Shown: piece after piece, positions 45,486 through 62,732 of the stretch
How positions within the stretch are numbered: position 1 is the stretch's first letter
Layout of the letters: every line of letters starts with the position of its first letter
NCBI GenBank assembly: GCA_021732745.1
Contig: JAKFUK010000003.1
Span: 434,001 to 498,000 of the forward strand
Length of the DNA: 64,000 nt
Source: Nevskia sp.
GTDB taxonomy: Bacteria; Pseudomonadota; Gammaproteobacteria; Nevskiales; Nevskiaceae
Direction of reading: 5' to 3'
Notes under the pieces: model-generated
What the model was told of the DNA's origin: nothing
The model's input: the letters and a program-made list of their open reading frames with translations, nothing else
Database searches by the model: none
Program-made: the position numbers and the translations under genes

Positions 45486-45656
45486 CTGTAGAAAAAGTCC
45501 GGTGCGCGCTATGGCCGGACCGAAATCATTGAAAAAGCACTCGTGGCAGTTCGCTAAACCCGCGTTCAGATTTTTGAATCGTCTTCGACGAAACTTTCGC
45601 CAGCATTATCACCAGATTTTGCACTTGAACGCTTGATGGTCGGAGATTTTCTACAG
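45486..45656. mobile_element. MITE-like element, 171 bp
   Basis: The ends CTGTAGAAAAAGTCCG and (reverse complement of the right end) CTGTAGAAAATCTCCG match at 14 of 16 positions. The interior has no significant reading frame. It starts five bases beyond the inverted repeat of the HNH unit. Such ends are typical of non-autonomous derivatives of insertion sequences; no transposase gene is present here. No clear target-site duplication was seen. Confidence 0.5.
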
Positions 45657-45690
45657 CATCAACGCACCAGCTCAGCCGACCCGCAGCAAG

Positions 45691-45755
45691 GTATCCCGGA
45701 TGCAATCCGGGTCTTTTCGTCTACCTTGGAACAAACCCGGATTGCATCCGGGCTA
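45691..45755. repeat. REP-like double hairpin
   Basis: CCCGGATGCAATCCGGG and CCCGGATTGCATCCGGG are near-palindromes separated by 24 bases and inverted to one another, bounded by GTA and CTAC. The rest of the 336-bp space between the HNH gene and metH holds the MITE-like element on one side and direct repeat copy 2 on the other, and no gene. Confidence 0.75.
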
Positions 45756-45795
45756 CACGCTGAAAACGACGGACATGACCGCCGCTCGCTGAAGC

Positions 45796-49608
<3,813 letters not shown>

Positions 49609-49796
49609 CCGGTTGAGCGGTCGAATTGTATCCTTCCATGCGGATAGGCGGATGGACTGGCGTGGGCAGATGCCTCTCATCGGACCTGCAACGCCCCGCA
49701 TCCGCCATCTCCGGCGCAGTGGCGATGGCTCGGTAGCGTCGGCCGACACGGCGATCCCGCCCGCTGGCGACCCTACCGATTCCGCACGCGACGACC

Positions 49797-51515
49797 ATGG
49801 GTGCCACGATCCACAGCCTGTTTGCCCATGCCGCGCCCGAACTGGGTCCGGCCCCGCCGATCGCGCACGAAGCGCTGCGCTGCGAACTTCGCGACGGCTG
49901 CGTGAAGATCCTCGATGACCTGGCGCGGCAGATGCTCGACAACGCCGACGACGCGCTGTTCAGGATCAGCGAAAGCGCCGCCACCGACGCCGAGCGCCGT
50001 CAGTTGTTCGACGCCATGCGCGTGCTGCGCCTGGAACGCACGGCGTTCACCGAGCGGTTTTCGCAGGCCATTGTCGCCAGCTTCGAACCGGCGGCGGCGG
50101 CCGAAAGCGGCGCTGTCGACTACGCCGCGCTCGCCATCCAGCCCACCGAGGAACTGGAGGAGCGGATCGCCGTCGGCAATCTCGCCGCCCGCATCGAAGG
50201 CCTGTTCGCCACCGCGATCCTCGACCTTGATCGCCGCCTGGATGCCGCCCGCGCGCAAGCTGCCGCGATTCCACCCAAGGCCCTCAAGGCCGCCAGCATC
50301 TGCGCCGCATTCGGGTCGGCGGTCACCGTGTTGCGGGCGGATTTCGAGGTCAAGCTGATCGTCTACAAGCTGTTCGAGCGCGTGCTCTGCCGCGATTACC
50401 AGGGCCTGTTGGCCAGCAGCCTGGACGTGCTGGAGCGTCACGGTTTCGATGCCCGTTCGACCACGCAGCCCGCTCGCGTTGCCAGCGTTCGCCTGCCACC
50501 GGCCGCGCCGACCAGCGCGCCGCTGCCCTGGTTCGACGCGCTGCTGGCCGGGCCGGCGCTGCCGCCGAACACGCGGCAGTTGTTCGAGCGGCTGAAGCTG
50601 CGGCTGGCCCAGAGCGAGGGTCCGCCGGCCGTCGACGGGCATCCGATGCAGCCGGCGCTGGCTGAACTGATTGAACTGGCGACCAGCGTCGCGCCGGATT
50701 CCACAGCGGCCACGCGCTTCGATGTGCTGCTCGAATCGGCGCTCGCAATCTCCGCCGCCACGGCGCAGGGACGCCCCGGCCCGTCGCTGGAAGGCCTCGT
50801 GGCCAGCTTGCGCGAACAGCTGCGCGAGCAGCGTCAGACGCTGTTGCGGCAGGTGCGTGGCGAAGTCGCCCGGGAACTGGAACTGCGGCTTGCGGGCCGC
50901 GAATTGTCGCCCCCGATGCTGATCCTGCTGCGCTCCGGAATCGCGCCGTTGCTGGCGCTCCGGCTGCTCAAGGGCGGCCGCGACAGCCCCGATTTCCGCG
51001 ATGCCGATGCATTGCTCGATCGCCTGCTCGGCAGTCTCGACATTCCGCAACCGCCGCGCGAGCAGGATCAGCGGCTGCGGGCACTGCTGCTGGTCGATCT
51101 GCGCAAGGCGCTGACCGGCATCGGCATGAGCGAAGCGCGCGCCGGCCTGTTGATCGACAGCCTCATCGCCAGTTGGGCGCAGGGCGATCAGCCTGCGGTG
51201 TCCGCGGCACGCGACACCGTCGCCCAGCCGGCGGCCGCTGCGCTGCACGCGGCCGCACCGGCCCTGCTGAGCCGCATCCTGCTGCCGGAAACCTGGTTTC
51301 GCGTCTTCGATCCCGGCCAGCAGCAGACCCGCTGGCTGAAGCTGGCCCACCATTACGCCGCCGAAGACCGGGTGAGCTTTACCGGTTTCGACGAGACCAC
51401 GCATCTGTCGCTGCGCGCGAGCCGGCTCGGCAGCGATCTGGTCGACGGCCGCTCGGAGCCGGTCAATCCCTCGCCCGACGCCCGCAACGCGCTCGAACTG
51501 CTGCGGCAACGCTAG
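49797..51515 (+). CDS. DUF1631 family protein
   Basis: A 572-residue alanine/leucine-rich protein of the DUF1631 family, sometimes misnamed thymidine phosphorylase. It is mostly helical. Recognisable parts are [19 protein letters not shown] near residue 40, [18 protein letters not shown] near 180, and the C-terminal block [20 protein letters not shown] with [10 protein letters not shown], resembling a PilZ-like strand set. The family is common in gammaproteobacteria; its role is not known. It is divergent from metH and followed by a 160-bp gap to rubredoxin. Confidence 0.8.
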   Translation: MGATIHSLFAHAAPELGPAPPIAHEALRCELRDGCVKILDDLARQMLDNADDALFRISESAATDAERRQLFDAMRVLRLERTAFTERFSQAIVASFEPAAAAESGAVDYAALAIQPTEELEERIAVGNLAARIEGLFATAILDLDRRLDAARAQAAAIPPKALKAASICAAFGSAVTVLRADFEVKLIVYKLFERVLCRDYQGLLASSLDVLERHGFDARSTTQPARVASVRLPPAAPTSAPLPWFDALLAGPALPPNTRQLFERLKLRLAQSEGPPAVDGHPMQPALAELIELATSVAPDSTAATRFDVLLESALAISAATAQGRPGPSLEGLVASLREQLREQRQTLLRQVRGEVARELELRLAGRELSPPMLILLRSGIAPLLALRLLKGGRDSPDFRDADALLDRLLGSLDIPQPPREQDQRLRALLLVDLRKALTGIGMSEARAGLLIDSLIASWAQGDQPAVSAARDTVAQPAAAALHAAAPALLSRILLPETWFRVFDPGQQQTRWLKLAHHYAAEDRVSFTGFDETTHLSLRASRLGSDLVDGRSEPVNPSPDARNALELLRQR

Positions 51516-51535
51516 GGCCTGTTGACGAACCCTGA

Positions 51536-51566
51536 TTGGCAGAACAACGCAGCGCCCCCGCATAAT
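51536..51566 (+). promoter_or_regulatory. Candidate sigma-70 promoter before rubredoxin
   Basis: TTGGCA and CATAAT are separated by 19 bases in the otherwise GC-rich gap upstream of the rubredoxin gene. The spacer is two bases longer than ideal. No other candidate in this gap looks better. Confidence 0.3.
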
Positions 51567-51675
51567 TGTCGCCCGCGCAACACCGTTGCGCGTCCTGCAT
51601 GAGCGGAGCAGCGGCCGGCCGACATCATCGGTACGCCCTGCGGCGCTTTCTTTCATCCAATCGACGGGGTTTGCA

Positions 51676-51843
51676 ATGAAGAAGTGGCGTTGTCTGGTCT
51701 GTGATTTCGTCTACGACGAGGCCAAGGGCGTTCCCGATGAAGGGATCAAGCCGGGCACCCGCTGGGAAGACGTGCCGAACGACTGGACCTGCCCGGACTG
51801 CGGCGCCGGCAAGGCCGATTTCCAGATGGTGGAAGCGGACTGA
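51676..51843 (+). CDS. Rubredoxin
   Basis: A 55-residue single-iron electron carrier. The iron ligands are the cysteine pairs C6/C9 ([13 protein letters not shown]) and C39/C42 ([11 protein letters not shown]). [17 protein letters not shown] is the conserved middle. The type resembles AlkG-like small rubredoxins; its electron partner is not encoded nearby. It is cytoplasmic. A perfect 11-bp hairpin follows 11 bases after the stop codon, suggesting a separate transcript. Confidence 0.96.
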   Translation: MKKWRCLVCDFVYDEAKGVPDEGIKPGTRWEDVPNDWTCPDCGAGKADFQMVEAD

Positions 51844-51854
51844 CACGAAAGAAG

Positions 51855-51884
51855 GACGGCGACGGTTGCTCGACCGTCGCCGTC
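51855..51884 (+). terminator. Hairpin after rubredoxin
   Basis: GACGGCGACGG and CCGTCGCCGTC form a perfect 11-bp stem with an 8-base loop. There is no T-run, so it may be an incomplete terminator or an mRNA stabiliser. Confidence 0.55.
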
Positions 51885-51953
51885 ATGTCGCGAACTTTTC
51901 CGATCCCGGCTCAGTCCACCGGACGGCGCAACGCCGAAGCCACTGGACTGCCG

Positions 51954-52832
51954 ATGACCCGCCCGCTGCGCGCAATCACCTTCACCCTGTCGCTGCTCGC
52001 GCTGCTGGCCATTGCCGGTTGCAGCACCGGGCTCAAGCTGGCCTACGACAACCTCGAACGCCTGGCGCTCTGGGAAATCGACGACTACGTCGACCTCGAT
52101 GACCCGCAGAAAGCCTTGTTCCGCAAGGAATTCAAGGCTTTGCACATCTGGCATCGACAATCCCAGCTACCGCTGTACGCCGCCGATCTGCGCAGTCTCG
52201 CAGCCGCCATCGACACCGGCGCACCGCTGGGCAGCGCCGCGACCACCACCCTGAGCCAGGCGGATGGCCACGGCGAGCGGCTCTGGGAGCAGGCCAAGCC
52301 CGGCGTCGAACGCCTGCTCGCCACCCTCGGCGACGGCCAGATCGCCGATTACGACGTGAAGCAGCGCCGGAAATTCGCCGAGGAAGCGGCCGAGCGCGCC
52401 GATGAAGCGCTCGACGATCGCCGCAAGCGCTGGCTGCGCGAATGGCGCAACAGCATGAAGCGCTGGCTGGGCACGCTGAATGCGCAGCAGACAGCTTTGC
52501 TCGAAGCCGGCTGGAACGCGCAGATCGCCCATCTGCGCGAACCCGCCGAGCGCGCCGCCGTGCGTCTGGCAAGCCATCAGCGCTTCATCGCCGGGCTCTC
52601 CACCGGGCGCAAGGAACCCGGATTGATCGCGCGTTTCACGCGCGAAGCCGATGCCGCCGAGAAAGCGCTCGGCGACGCCGCGCAGGCTCGCGAACGCGCG
52701 CTGATCGCGACGCTGTTCGACGCCGCCGACGCCCAGCAACGCCGCCGGCTGAAGGCCACCCTGCTGGAACTGGCCGGGGATTTCGACGCGCTGGCAGCGC
52801 GCGGCGCGTCCGTACCCGCCGCCGCCCCGTAA
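51954..52832 (+). CDS. DUF6279-like lipoprotein
   Basis: A 292-residue lipoprotein (signal ending LLALLAIAGCS, lipidated cysteine near residue 23). The mature part starts TGLKLAYDNLERLALWEIDD and is helical and charged, with EEAAERADEALDDRRKRWLR and WRNSMKRWLGTL. This matches a common proteobacterial lipoprotein family (DUF6279) of unknown role. The ATG giving the lipobox was chosen over one 23 codons upstream. The TPR gene begins 7 bases after the stop. Confidence 0.8.
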   Translation: MTRPLRAITFTLSLLALLAIAGCSTGLKLAYDNLERLALWEIDDYVDLDDPQKALFRKEFKALHIWHRQSQLPLYAADLRSLAAAIDTGAPLGSAATTTLSQADGHGERLWEQAKPGVERLLATLGDGQIADYDVKQRRKFAEEAAERADEALDDRRKRWLREWRNSMKRWLGTLNAQQTALLEAGWNAQIAHLREPAERAAVRLASHQRFIAGLSTGRKEPGLIARFTREADAAEKALGDAAQARERALIATLFDAADAQQRRRLKATLLELAGDFDALAARGASVPAAAP

Positions 52833-52839
52833 AGCGGGC

Positions 52840-54045
52840 ATGCCCCGCACGTCCGCCGTCGTCGCAGCCCTGCTGCTGCTTGCTGCCCCGGCGTTCGCGG
52901 CTAGCGAGCCCTATGTGCCGACGGACGACGGCGCGGTGCTCGAAAGGGTCGCACCGCGCGCCGCCGAAGCCGCTGCCCTGCGCGCACTGAATGCCCAGCG
53001 CCGGGTGCTGGCGCGTCATCCGGACGACCTTTCGCAGGCGATCGCCTATGCCCGCAAGGCGATCGAACTCGGCCGCGCCGAAGCCGATCCGCGCTATCAC
53101 GGCTATGCCGAATCGGCCCTGGCACCTTGGCTTGCGCTCGGCGATCCGCCGCCGACGGTGCGCCTGCTGCGCGCCACACTGCGCCAGCAACGCCATGATT
53201 TCACTGGCGCGCTGGCCGATCTGGACGCCCTGATCGGCAGCCATCCGGACGATCTTCAGGCACGCCTCACCCGCGCTACCGTGCTGATGGTGCAAGGCCG
53301 CCCGGCCGAGGCCCTGGCCGACTGCAATGCGCTGCTGAACGCCCGCAGCAATCTGCTGGCGGCAGCGGTCTGCGTCACCAGCGTGCGCAGTCTCGATGGC
53401 CATGCCGCCGCCGCAACGCAGGCCTTGTCAGCAGCGCTCGATGAGTCGCCCGCCAGCACACCCGGCGAACGGATCTGGGCACTGACTGCGCTGGCCGAAA
53501 TGCTGACGCGACAAGGCCAGCCGGCCGCCGCCGAAACCCGCTTCCGCGCCGCACTGGCGCTGCTGGCCGCGAGCGGCGAGCACGATCCATATCTGCTGAC
53601 CGCCTGGGCCGATTTCCTGCTGGCCGGCCATCGGGCGGCGGAAGCGCTCGCCATCACCCGCGACCAGACCCGCATCGACAACCTGCTGCTGCGCCATGCG
53701 CTGGCGCAGTCGGCACTGGGCGACCCGGGTCTGGCCGACAGCCTCGCGCAGCTCGACGCGCGCTTCACCGAGGCCGGCCTGCGCGGCGATTCGGCCGTGC
53801 ATCTGCGCGAAGAGGCGCTGTTCACGCTCAAGCTCAAGCGCGACCCGGCACGCGCACTCGACTTCGCGATGCGCAACTGGCAAAGCCAGCGCGAGCCAGC
53901 CGACGCCCGCCTGCTGCTGGAAACCGCGCTGGCCGCGCAGCAAGCCGCTGCTGTCCAGCCGGTGCTCGACTGGATGACGCGCACCGGCATCGAGGATGCC
54001 GAACTGCATGCGCTGGCCGCGAAGCTCAAGGCCGGCAGCCGATGA
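52840..54045 (+). CDS. Exported TPR-repeat protein
   Basis: A 401-residue protein with a signal peptide (AVVAALLLLAAPAFAASE). It contains tetratricopeptide-like helix pairs, for example DFTGALADLDALIGSHPDDL near residue 125, QGRPAEALADCNALLNAR near 150 and GQPAAAETRFRAALALL near 230. TPR proteins hold other proteins; its position between a lipoprotein and a HupE-like permease suggests an envelope assembly role tied to the metal genes, which is inferred. It overlaps the HupE gene by 4 bases. Confidence 0.82.
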   Translation: MPRTSAVVAALLLLAAPAFAASEPYVPTDDGAVLERVAPRAAEAAALRALNAQRRVLARHPDDLSQAIAYARKAIELGRAEADPRYHGYAESALAPWLALGDPPPTVRLLRATLRQQRHDFTGALADLDALIGSHPDDLQARLTRATVLMVQGRPAEALADCNALLNARSNLLAAAVCVTSVRSLDGHAAAATQALSAALDESPASTPGERIWALTALAEMLTRQGQPAAAETRFRAALALLAASGEHDPYLLTAWADFLLAGHRAAEALAITRDQTRIDNLLLRHALAQSALGDPGLADSLAQLDARFTEAGLRGDSAVHLREEALFTLKLKRDPARALDFAMRNWQSQREPADARLLLETALAAQQAAAVQPVLDWMTRTGIEDAELHALAAKLKAGSR

Positions 54046-55166
54046 AGCGCCTGCTGCTGATCGCGCTGCTGCTCGGCAGCATCGGCCGCGCCCAGGCTCA
54101 CAAGGCCAGCGACAGCTTCCTGCGCGTCACCGTTGATGCCGAACGCATCGCCATCCGCTGGGACATCGCCCTGCGCGATCTCGATTTCGCCATCGGTCTC
54201 GATGGCGATGCCGACGGCGCGATCACCTGGGGCGAGGTGCGTACTGAAGAAGCGGCCATCGCCGCCTACGCGGAGGGCCGGCTCAAGATTGCCGGCGATA
54301 CCCGGCGCTGCGCACTCGCCGCAGACCCCGGCCTGGCCATTGCCGAACACAGCGATGGCCGATACGTGGTGCTGAGCCTGGACGGCCTCTGTCCGACCGC
54401 CGCCACGCGCTTCAGCATCGACTACGCCCTGCTGTTCGACATCGACGCCCAGCATCGCGGCCTGCTCAATCTGGCGTTCGGCGGCAGCGTGCAGACCGGC
54501 GTCTTCGCCCCTGATCGCCGCCAGCAGACCTTTGAATCCGGCCGCCCGTCCGGCATCTTCCGGACCTATTTTCTGGAAGGCGCGTGGCACGTCTGGAAAG
54601 GGGCCGACCACATGCTGTTTCTCGCCGGCCTGTTCCTGCCGGCGGTGCTGCGCCGGAAGAAAGGCGGCTGGGAACCGGCTACCTCGCTGGGCACTGCACT
54701 GCGCGACACCGCAGCCCTGGTGACGGCCTTCACCCTGGCCCATGCCCTCACCCTGGCGCTGGCGGCGAGCGGCGCGTTCAGTCCGCCGTCGCGGGTGGTC
54801 GAATCGCTGGTCGCGGCCTCGGTGCTGTTCGCAGGACTCAACAACCTGCTGCCGATGGTGCAGCGCCGGCTGTGGCTCTTGGCCGGCTTCTTCGGCTTGA
54901 TCCACGGCGCGGCGATCGCCGGTGCCCTGCTCGAACTTGGCCTGCCGGTGCAGGGCCGCGTCACGGCGCTGCTGGCGTTCAATATCGGCGTCGAACTGGC
55001 ACAACTGGCGCTGGTGGCGGTGGTGGTGCCGCTGTGTTTCGCCGGTCGGCATTCCGCCGGTTTCAGGAACGCGGTGCTGGTGCCGGGCACCCTCATCGTC
55101 GCGCTCGCGGGTCTCGCCTGGCTGTTGCAGCGCGCGCTGGGGCTGCCGATTGCGCTGCCCTTCTGA
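54042..55166 (+). CDS. HupE/UreJ-family membrane protein with long N-terminal extracytoplasmic domain
   Basis: A 374-residue protein. A signal peptide (LLLIALLLGSIGRAQAH) is followed by an extracytoplasmic domain of about 150 residues containing the EF-hand-like loop DGDADGAITWGE. A HupE/UreJ_2 module with about six helices starts near residue 180 (EGAWHVWKGADHMLFLAGLF, AFTLAHALTLALA, GLNNLLPMV, GFFGLIHGAAIAG). The histidine-containing HxxxGxDH element is the metal site of nickel/cobalt permeases of this family. It overlaps the TPR gene and lies upstream of czcCBA. Confidence 0.85.
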   Translation: MKRLLLIALLLGSIGRAQAHKASDSFLRVTVDAERIAIRWDIALRDLDFAIGLDGDADGAITWGEVRTEEAAIAAYAEGRLKIAGDTRRCALAADPGLAIAEHSDGRYVVLSLDGLCPTAATRFSIDYALLFDIDAQHRGLLNLAFGGSVQTGVFAPDRRQQTFESGRPSGIFRTYFLEGAWHVWKGADHMLFLAGLFLPAVLRRKKGGWEPATSLGTALRDTAALVTAFTLAHALTLALAASGAFSPPSRVVESLVAASVLFAGLNNLLPMVQRRLWLLAGFFGLIHGAAIAGALLELGLPVQGRVTALLAFNIGVELAQLALVAVVVPLCFAGRHSAGFRNAVLVPGTLIVALAGLAWLLQRALGLPIALPF

Positions 55167-55196
55167 TTGCCGCCAACCGTCTGCTACGCTGGTTTC

Positions 55197-55619
55197 GTGC
55201 TTCCCTCTTCCCGCCGCCTGCTGATCGTCAGCCTGTGCATCGCCCTGCTGGCCTTGCGCTTCGGCGGCGCGCATCTGCATCTGTGCTTCGACGGCTCGGA
55301 AGCGCCCAGCGCGCTGCATTTCGCCGATGCCGGCCTGCATCACGCGGATGCTGGGCAAGGACATGCCAACGAACGCAGCTTGAGCGGCGACGGCGCGCAT
55401 CATGACGATGTCGAAGTCAACATCGCATCAGATGCGATCGCCAAGCTGTCGTCCTCGCTTGATGTGCCGACGCTCGCCGTTCTGCTGATTGCGGCGCTGC
55501 TGCTGTTCTGCCAGGGCAGAACGCCCGCGCCATCGGTGCCGAGCCGTCTTCGCCTTCCCCGATCACCGCTACACCTGCGGCCGCCCTTGCGCGGCCCGCC
55601 CCGTCACTCCTTCGCGTGA
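55197..55619 (+). CDS. Small histidine-rich protein upstream of czcC
   Basis: A protein of about 140 residues with an N-terminal hydrophobic segment (LLIVSLCIALLALRFG). A histidine- and acid-rich middle follows (HLHLCFDG, HHADAGQGHANE, GDGAHHDDVE), then a second hydrophobic helix near residue 100 and an arginine/proline-rich tail. Short histidine-rich proteins of this kind often precede RND metal efflux genes and may buffer metal. The GTG start gives the signal directly; a TTG ten codons upstream is also possible. The family is not firmly recognised. Confidence 0.65.
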   Translation: MLPSSRRLLIVSLCIALLALRFGGAHLHLCFDGSEAPSALHFADAGLHHADAGQGHANERSLSGDGAHHDDVEVNIASDAIAKLSSSLDVPTLAVLLIAALLLFCQGRTPAPSVPSRLRLPRSPLHLRPPLRGPPRHSFA

Positions 55620-55703
55620 TCTGAACGCGCCCGGCGAATGATCCGCCGGGCTTGATCGCGGCGTCTGCGCATGGCGCAGGCCGCTGTCCGAAGGAGATTT
55701 CCC

Positions 55704-56974
55704 ATGTTGTCGCCCTCCGTGCGCAGGCTCGTGCCCTGCGTGCTGCTGTTGTCGCTGCCGGCCCTGAGTCGCGCCGAGGCCGAGGTGCCGATCGAAGGAC
55801 CGCCGATCCGCTTCGAGGAAGCGGTCGGGCGGGCGCTCGCCAGCAACCCGGATCTGGCGGTCTTCGGCTACGCCTTCCGTGCCCACGACGGCCAGGCGTT
55901 GCAGGCCGGGCTGGCACCCAATCCGAACCTGAATCTGAGCATCGAAGACGCGCTCGGCACCGGCAGCCGCAAGGGCTTCAAGACCGCCGAGCAGACCTTG
56001 AGCCTCAGTCAGGTGCTGGAGCGCGGTGCCCGCGAACGGCGGATTGCCGCCGCCGAAGCCGGCCGCGAACTGCTGGATGCCGAACGGCTCGAAAAGCGGG
56101 TCGACACCGCCGCCGAAACCGCGCGCCGCTACGGCCATGTGCTGTCCGATCAGGCGCAGCTCGAAGTCACCCACCAGGCCTCCGGGCTGGCACGCAGCAC
56201 GGTCGACGCGGCACGCAAGCGGGTCAAGGCCGGTGCTGCGCCTTCCGCCGAGGTGGCGCGGGCGCAGGCAGCGCTGGCCCGGGCCGATCTCGAACACGAG
56301 CACGCCGAGCACGAACTGCTGAGCAGCCGCCGCCAGCTCGCCGCCCTCTGGGGCGATCGCGAACCGGCGTTCGGCGTGGCCGAGGGCGATCTGCTGACAT
56401 TGCCGGCGCTGGCCCCGTTCGACGCGCTCGCCGCGCGCCTGCAAGCCAATCCCGGCTTGCTGAAGTTCATCGCCGAGCAGCGGCTGCGCGACGCCGAAAT
56501 CCGGCTCGCCGAACAGGCGCGCAAGCCGGCCTGGCAGATCATGGCGGGCGTCCGCCGCTTCGGCGAAGGCAAGGACGTGGCCGGCGTGCTGGCCTTGCAG
56601 ATTCCGCTGGCCTTTCGTGATCGCGGTCAGGGTGCGATTGCCGAAGCGCAAGCGCGGTCCGAACAGGTCGCCGTGAAGCGGACGGCCGCCGAAATCACCG
56701 GCCTGACCCAGCTCTTCGAGTGGTTTCAGGAACTGAAGCACGCGCACACCGCCGCGAACACGCTGGCGACCGAAATCGTGCCGCGCATGGAAGACGCGCT
56801 GCGCCAGACCGAATACGCCTACGCCCGCGGCCGCTACGGCTATCAGGAACTGGTCGCCGCCCAGAAGGAACTGCTCGACGCCCGCCGCGCGCGTATCCAG
56901 GCCGCAGCCGATGCCTGGCAGTTCGCCACCGAAATCGACCGTCTGACCGGCGTGCTGCCGACTGGCGACCGGCC

Positions 56975-56978
<4 letters not shown>
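55704..56978 (+). CDS. czcC: Outer-membrane efflux channel CzcC (TolC family)
   Basis: A 424-residue TolC-type channel with a signal peptide (LVPCVLLLSLPALSRAEA). Two OEP repeats are visible: RFEEAVGRALASNPDLAVFG with SLSQVLERGARE, and a second with VLALQIPLAFRDRGQGAIAEA and YAYARGRYGYQELVAAQKEL. AAGGAG lies 7 bases before the ATG. It exports divalent metals (cobalt, zinc, cadmium or nickel) across the outer membrane with CzcB and CzcA. It overlaps czcB by 4 bases (ATGA). Confidence 0.92.
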
Positions 56979-61082
<4,104 letters not shown>

Positions 61083-61115
61083 CCCTGCCGAATCCCTGAA
61101 CCAGGAGTTTTTTCG

Positions 61116-61349
61116 ATGAAGCTGAAACTGTTCGCGCCGCTGCTGCTGTGCCTGATCGCCGCCCCGGCCTTCGCCCACGGCAACCACGATGATGAAGACG
61201 AGGGCACGCCCGTGCCGGCTGCGCAGCAAGCCGGGAAGGACGCAGCCGCCAGCGCCCCGAAAGCCGCTGCTGTGCCGACGGCGAAGCCCGCCGCCGCGCC
61301 CGCCGCGGCGAACGACAAACCGGCACCGGTAGCCCCGAAGAAGCCGTGA
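61116..61349 (+). CDS. Small periplasmic alanine/proline-rich protein in the czc operon
   Basis: A 77-residue protein with a signal peptide (LFAPLLLCLIAAPAFAHG), then HGNHDDEDEG, a possible metal-binding patch, and a low-complexity alanine/proline/lysine tail. AGGAG lies about 8 bases before the ATG. It overlaps the HupE gene by four bases (GTGA). It may be a metal-binding or linker protein; no family is recognised. Confidence 0.72.
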   Translation: MKLKLFAPLLLCLIAAPAFAHGNHDDEDEGTPVPAAQQAGKDAAASAPKAAAVPTAKPAAAPAAANDKPAPVAPKKP

Positions 61350-62035
61350 TTCGCAGGCCGTCGCTGCGATATCTGACGCTGCCCTGCGGCCTGCTGCTGA
61401 GCGGCATCGCCGTCGCGCACGGCGTTGCCGAGGACGACCGCAGCTTCATCGAAAGCAGCGCCGGCCTGCAATTGCTGCCGTTCCTGTACCTCGGTGCCAA
61501 GCACATGGTCACCGGCTATGACCATCTGCTGTTCCTGTTCGGCGTGATCTTTTTCCTGTACCGGCTCAAGGAAATCGGCCTGTACGTCACGCTGTTCGCG
61601 GTCGGCCACAGCAGCACGCTGCTGTTCGGCGTGCTCGGCGGCGTCCGGGTTGATCCCTATCTGGTCGACGCCGTCATCGGCCTGTCGGTGGTCTACAAGG
61701 CGCTCGACAACCTCGGCGCCTTCAAGACCTGGTTCGGCGTGCAGCCGGACACCCGGGCCGCCGTGCTGATCTTCGGCCTCGCCCACGGCTTCGGTCTGGC
61801 CACCAAGCTGCAGGATTTCAAGCTCGACGCCGACAGCCTGGTGCCCAACCTGCTGGCCTTCAATGCCGGCGTCGAGATCGGCCAGTTGCTGGCGCTGACG
61901 GCGATCCTGATCGCGATGGCGTTCTGGCGGCGCTCGTCACGATTCATCGGCCAGGCCTTCACCGCCAACTTGCTGCTGATGACCGCCGGCTTCGTGCTGA
62001 CCGGCTATCAACTGGCTGGCTACCTGCATGCCTGA
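61346..62035 (+). CDS. HupE/UreJ-family permease
   Basis: A 229-residue membrane protein with a signal-like first helix and about six more helices. The metal site region YLGAKHMVTGYDHLLFLFGV (near residue 55) has the HxxxGxDH signature of HupE/UreJ nickel/cobalt permeases. Later helices have LFAVGHSSTLLFGVLGG and IFGLAHGFGLATKLQ. The GTG start overlaps the small protein before it. Placed right after czcCBA, it may take part in metal balance; direction of transport is not known. Confidence 0.88.
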   Translation: MIRRPSLRYLTLPCGLLLSGIAVAHGVAEDDRSFIESSAGLQLLPFLYLGAKHMVTGYDHLLFLFGVIFFLYRLKEIGLYVTLFAVGHSSTLLFGVLGGVRVDPYLVDAVIGLSVVYKALDNLGAFKTWFGVQPDTRAAVLIFGLAHGFGLATKLQDFKLDADSLVPNLLAFNAGVEIGQLLALTAILIAMAFWRRSSRFIGQAFTANLLLMTAGFVLTGYQLAGYLHA

Positions 62036-62044
62036 GACGCCCAC

Positions 62045-62614
62045 ATGACCTCCGCTGCCCCCGTCATCCACGCCACCACCGCGCAACTGCTCAAGGCCAG
62101 CGGCGGCGCGCTGCTGCTGGCCAGCGCCATTCTGCTGACCACGGTGCTGCCCGCCGAATACGGCCTTGATCCCACCGGCATCGGCCAGGCACTGGGCTTG
62201 ACGGCCCTGAGCGAGCCGGCCGCCGCCGCGCCTCCAGTCACCGCCGCTGCCGTCGCTCCGCCCGCAAGCCTGGTGGTGCAGCGCGACACGGCGTTCAAGA
62301 GCGGTGAACTGAGTCTGACGCTCGCAGCGAACCAGGGCGCGGAAATCAAGGCGCTGATGGCCGCCGGTGACGGCTTCGTGTTCAGTTGGCGCAGCGACGG
62401 TGGCCCGGTGAATTTCGACATGCACGGCGAAAAGCCGAATGCCGGCGACGAATTCACCAGCTACTGGAAAGATCGCGGCAAGACCAGCGGCCACGGCAGC
62501 TTCACTGCCCCGTTCGCGGGCTCGCACGGCTGGTACTGGAAGAACAAGGGCGCAGCACCGGTGACGGTGACGGTGACCGTCAGCGGATGGTTCGAGCGGC
62601 TGTACATGCCGTGA
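62045..62614 (+). CDS. Membrane-anchored periplasmic protein of the czc operon
   Basis: A 189-residue protein with one N-terminal membrane helix (LLKASGGALLLASAILLTTV), an alanine/proline linker and a beta-rich domain (SLTLAANQGAEIKALMAAGD, NFDMHGEKPNAGDEFTSYWK, GSHGWYWKNKGAAPVTVTV). Similar anchor proteins are found with RND metal pumps next to HupE genes. The role is unknown; the MHGEKP and GSHGWYWKN elements might bind metal or an adaptor. It begins 9 bases after the HupE stop and ends the operon. Confidence 0.78.
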   Translation: MTSAAPVIHATTAQLLKASGGALLLASAILLTTVLPAEYGLDPTGIGQALGLTALSEPAAAAPPVTAAAVAPPASLVVQRDTAFKSGELSLTLAANQGAEIKALMAAGDGFVFSWRSDGGPVNFDMHGEKPNAGDEFTSYWKDRGKTSGHGSFTAPFAGSHGWYWKNKGAAPVTVTVTVSGWFERLYMP

Positions 62615-62683
62615 TGGGCGGGGTTTGATGGTGAGCCCGCGCTGACAAAAGCGCCTCGGCGCTGCGCCTTGATCCTTGTACTC

Positions 62684-62710
62684 GTATTCGATATTAAGCA
62701 TATTGAATAC
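62684..62710. promoter_or_regulatory. Candidate ParD operator
   Basis: GTATTC and GAATAC flank an AT-rich core with ATAT on each side, making an interrupted 27-bp palindrome with 10 of 13 half-site positions matched. It lies 22 bases before the antitoxin start in a stretch that is AT-rich for this genome and probably overlaps the promoter. Confidence 0.5.
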
Positions 62711-62732
62711 ACGATCCTCCAAGGAGATGGCC

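Noticed and set aside
44314-45795. Intact integron with integrase and attI
   Set aside because: Only the core-like 7-mers are present; no integrase gene and no convincing attC secondary structure could be traced by eye.
49609-49796. Cobalamin riboswitch before metH
   Set aside because: The 188-bp gap was read for the conserved B12-box and related pairing; nothing matching was seen. The same holds before the BtuF-like gene, which starts 4 bases after ampE.
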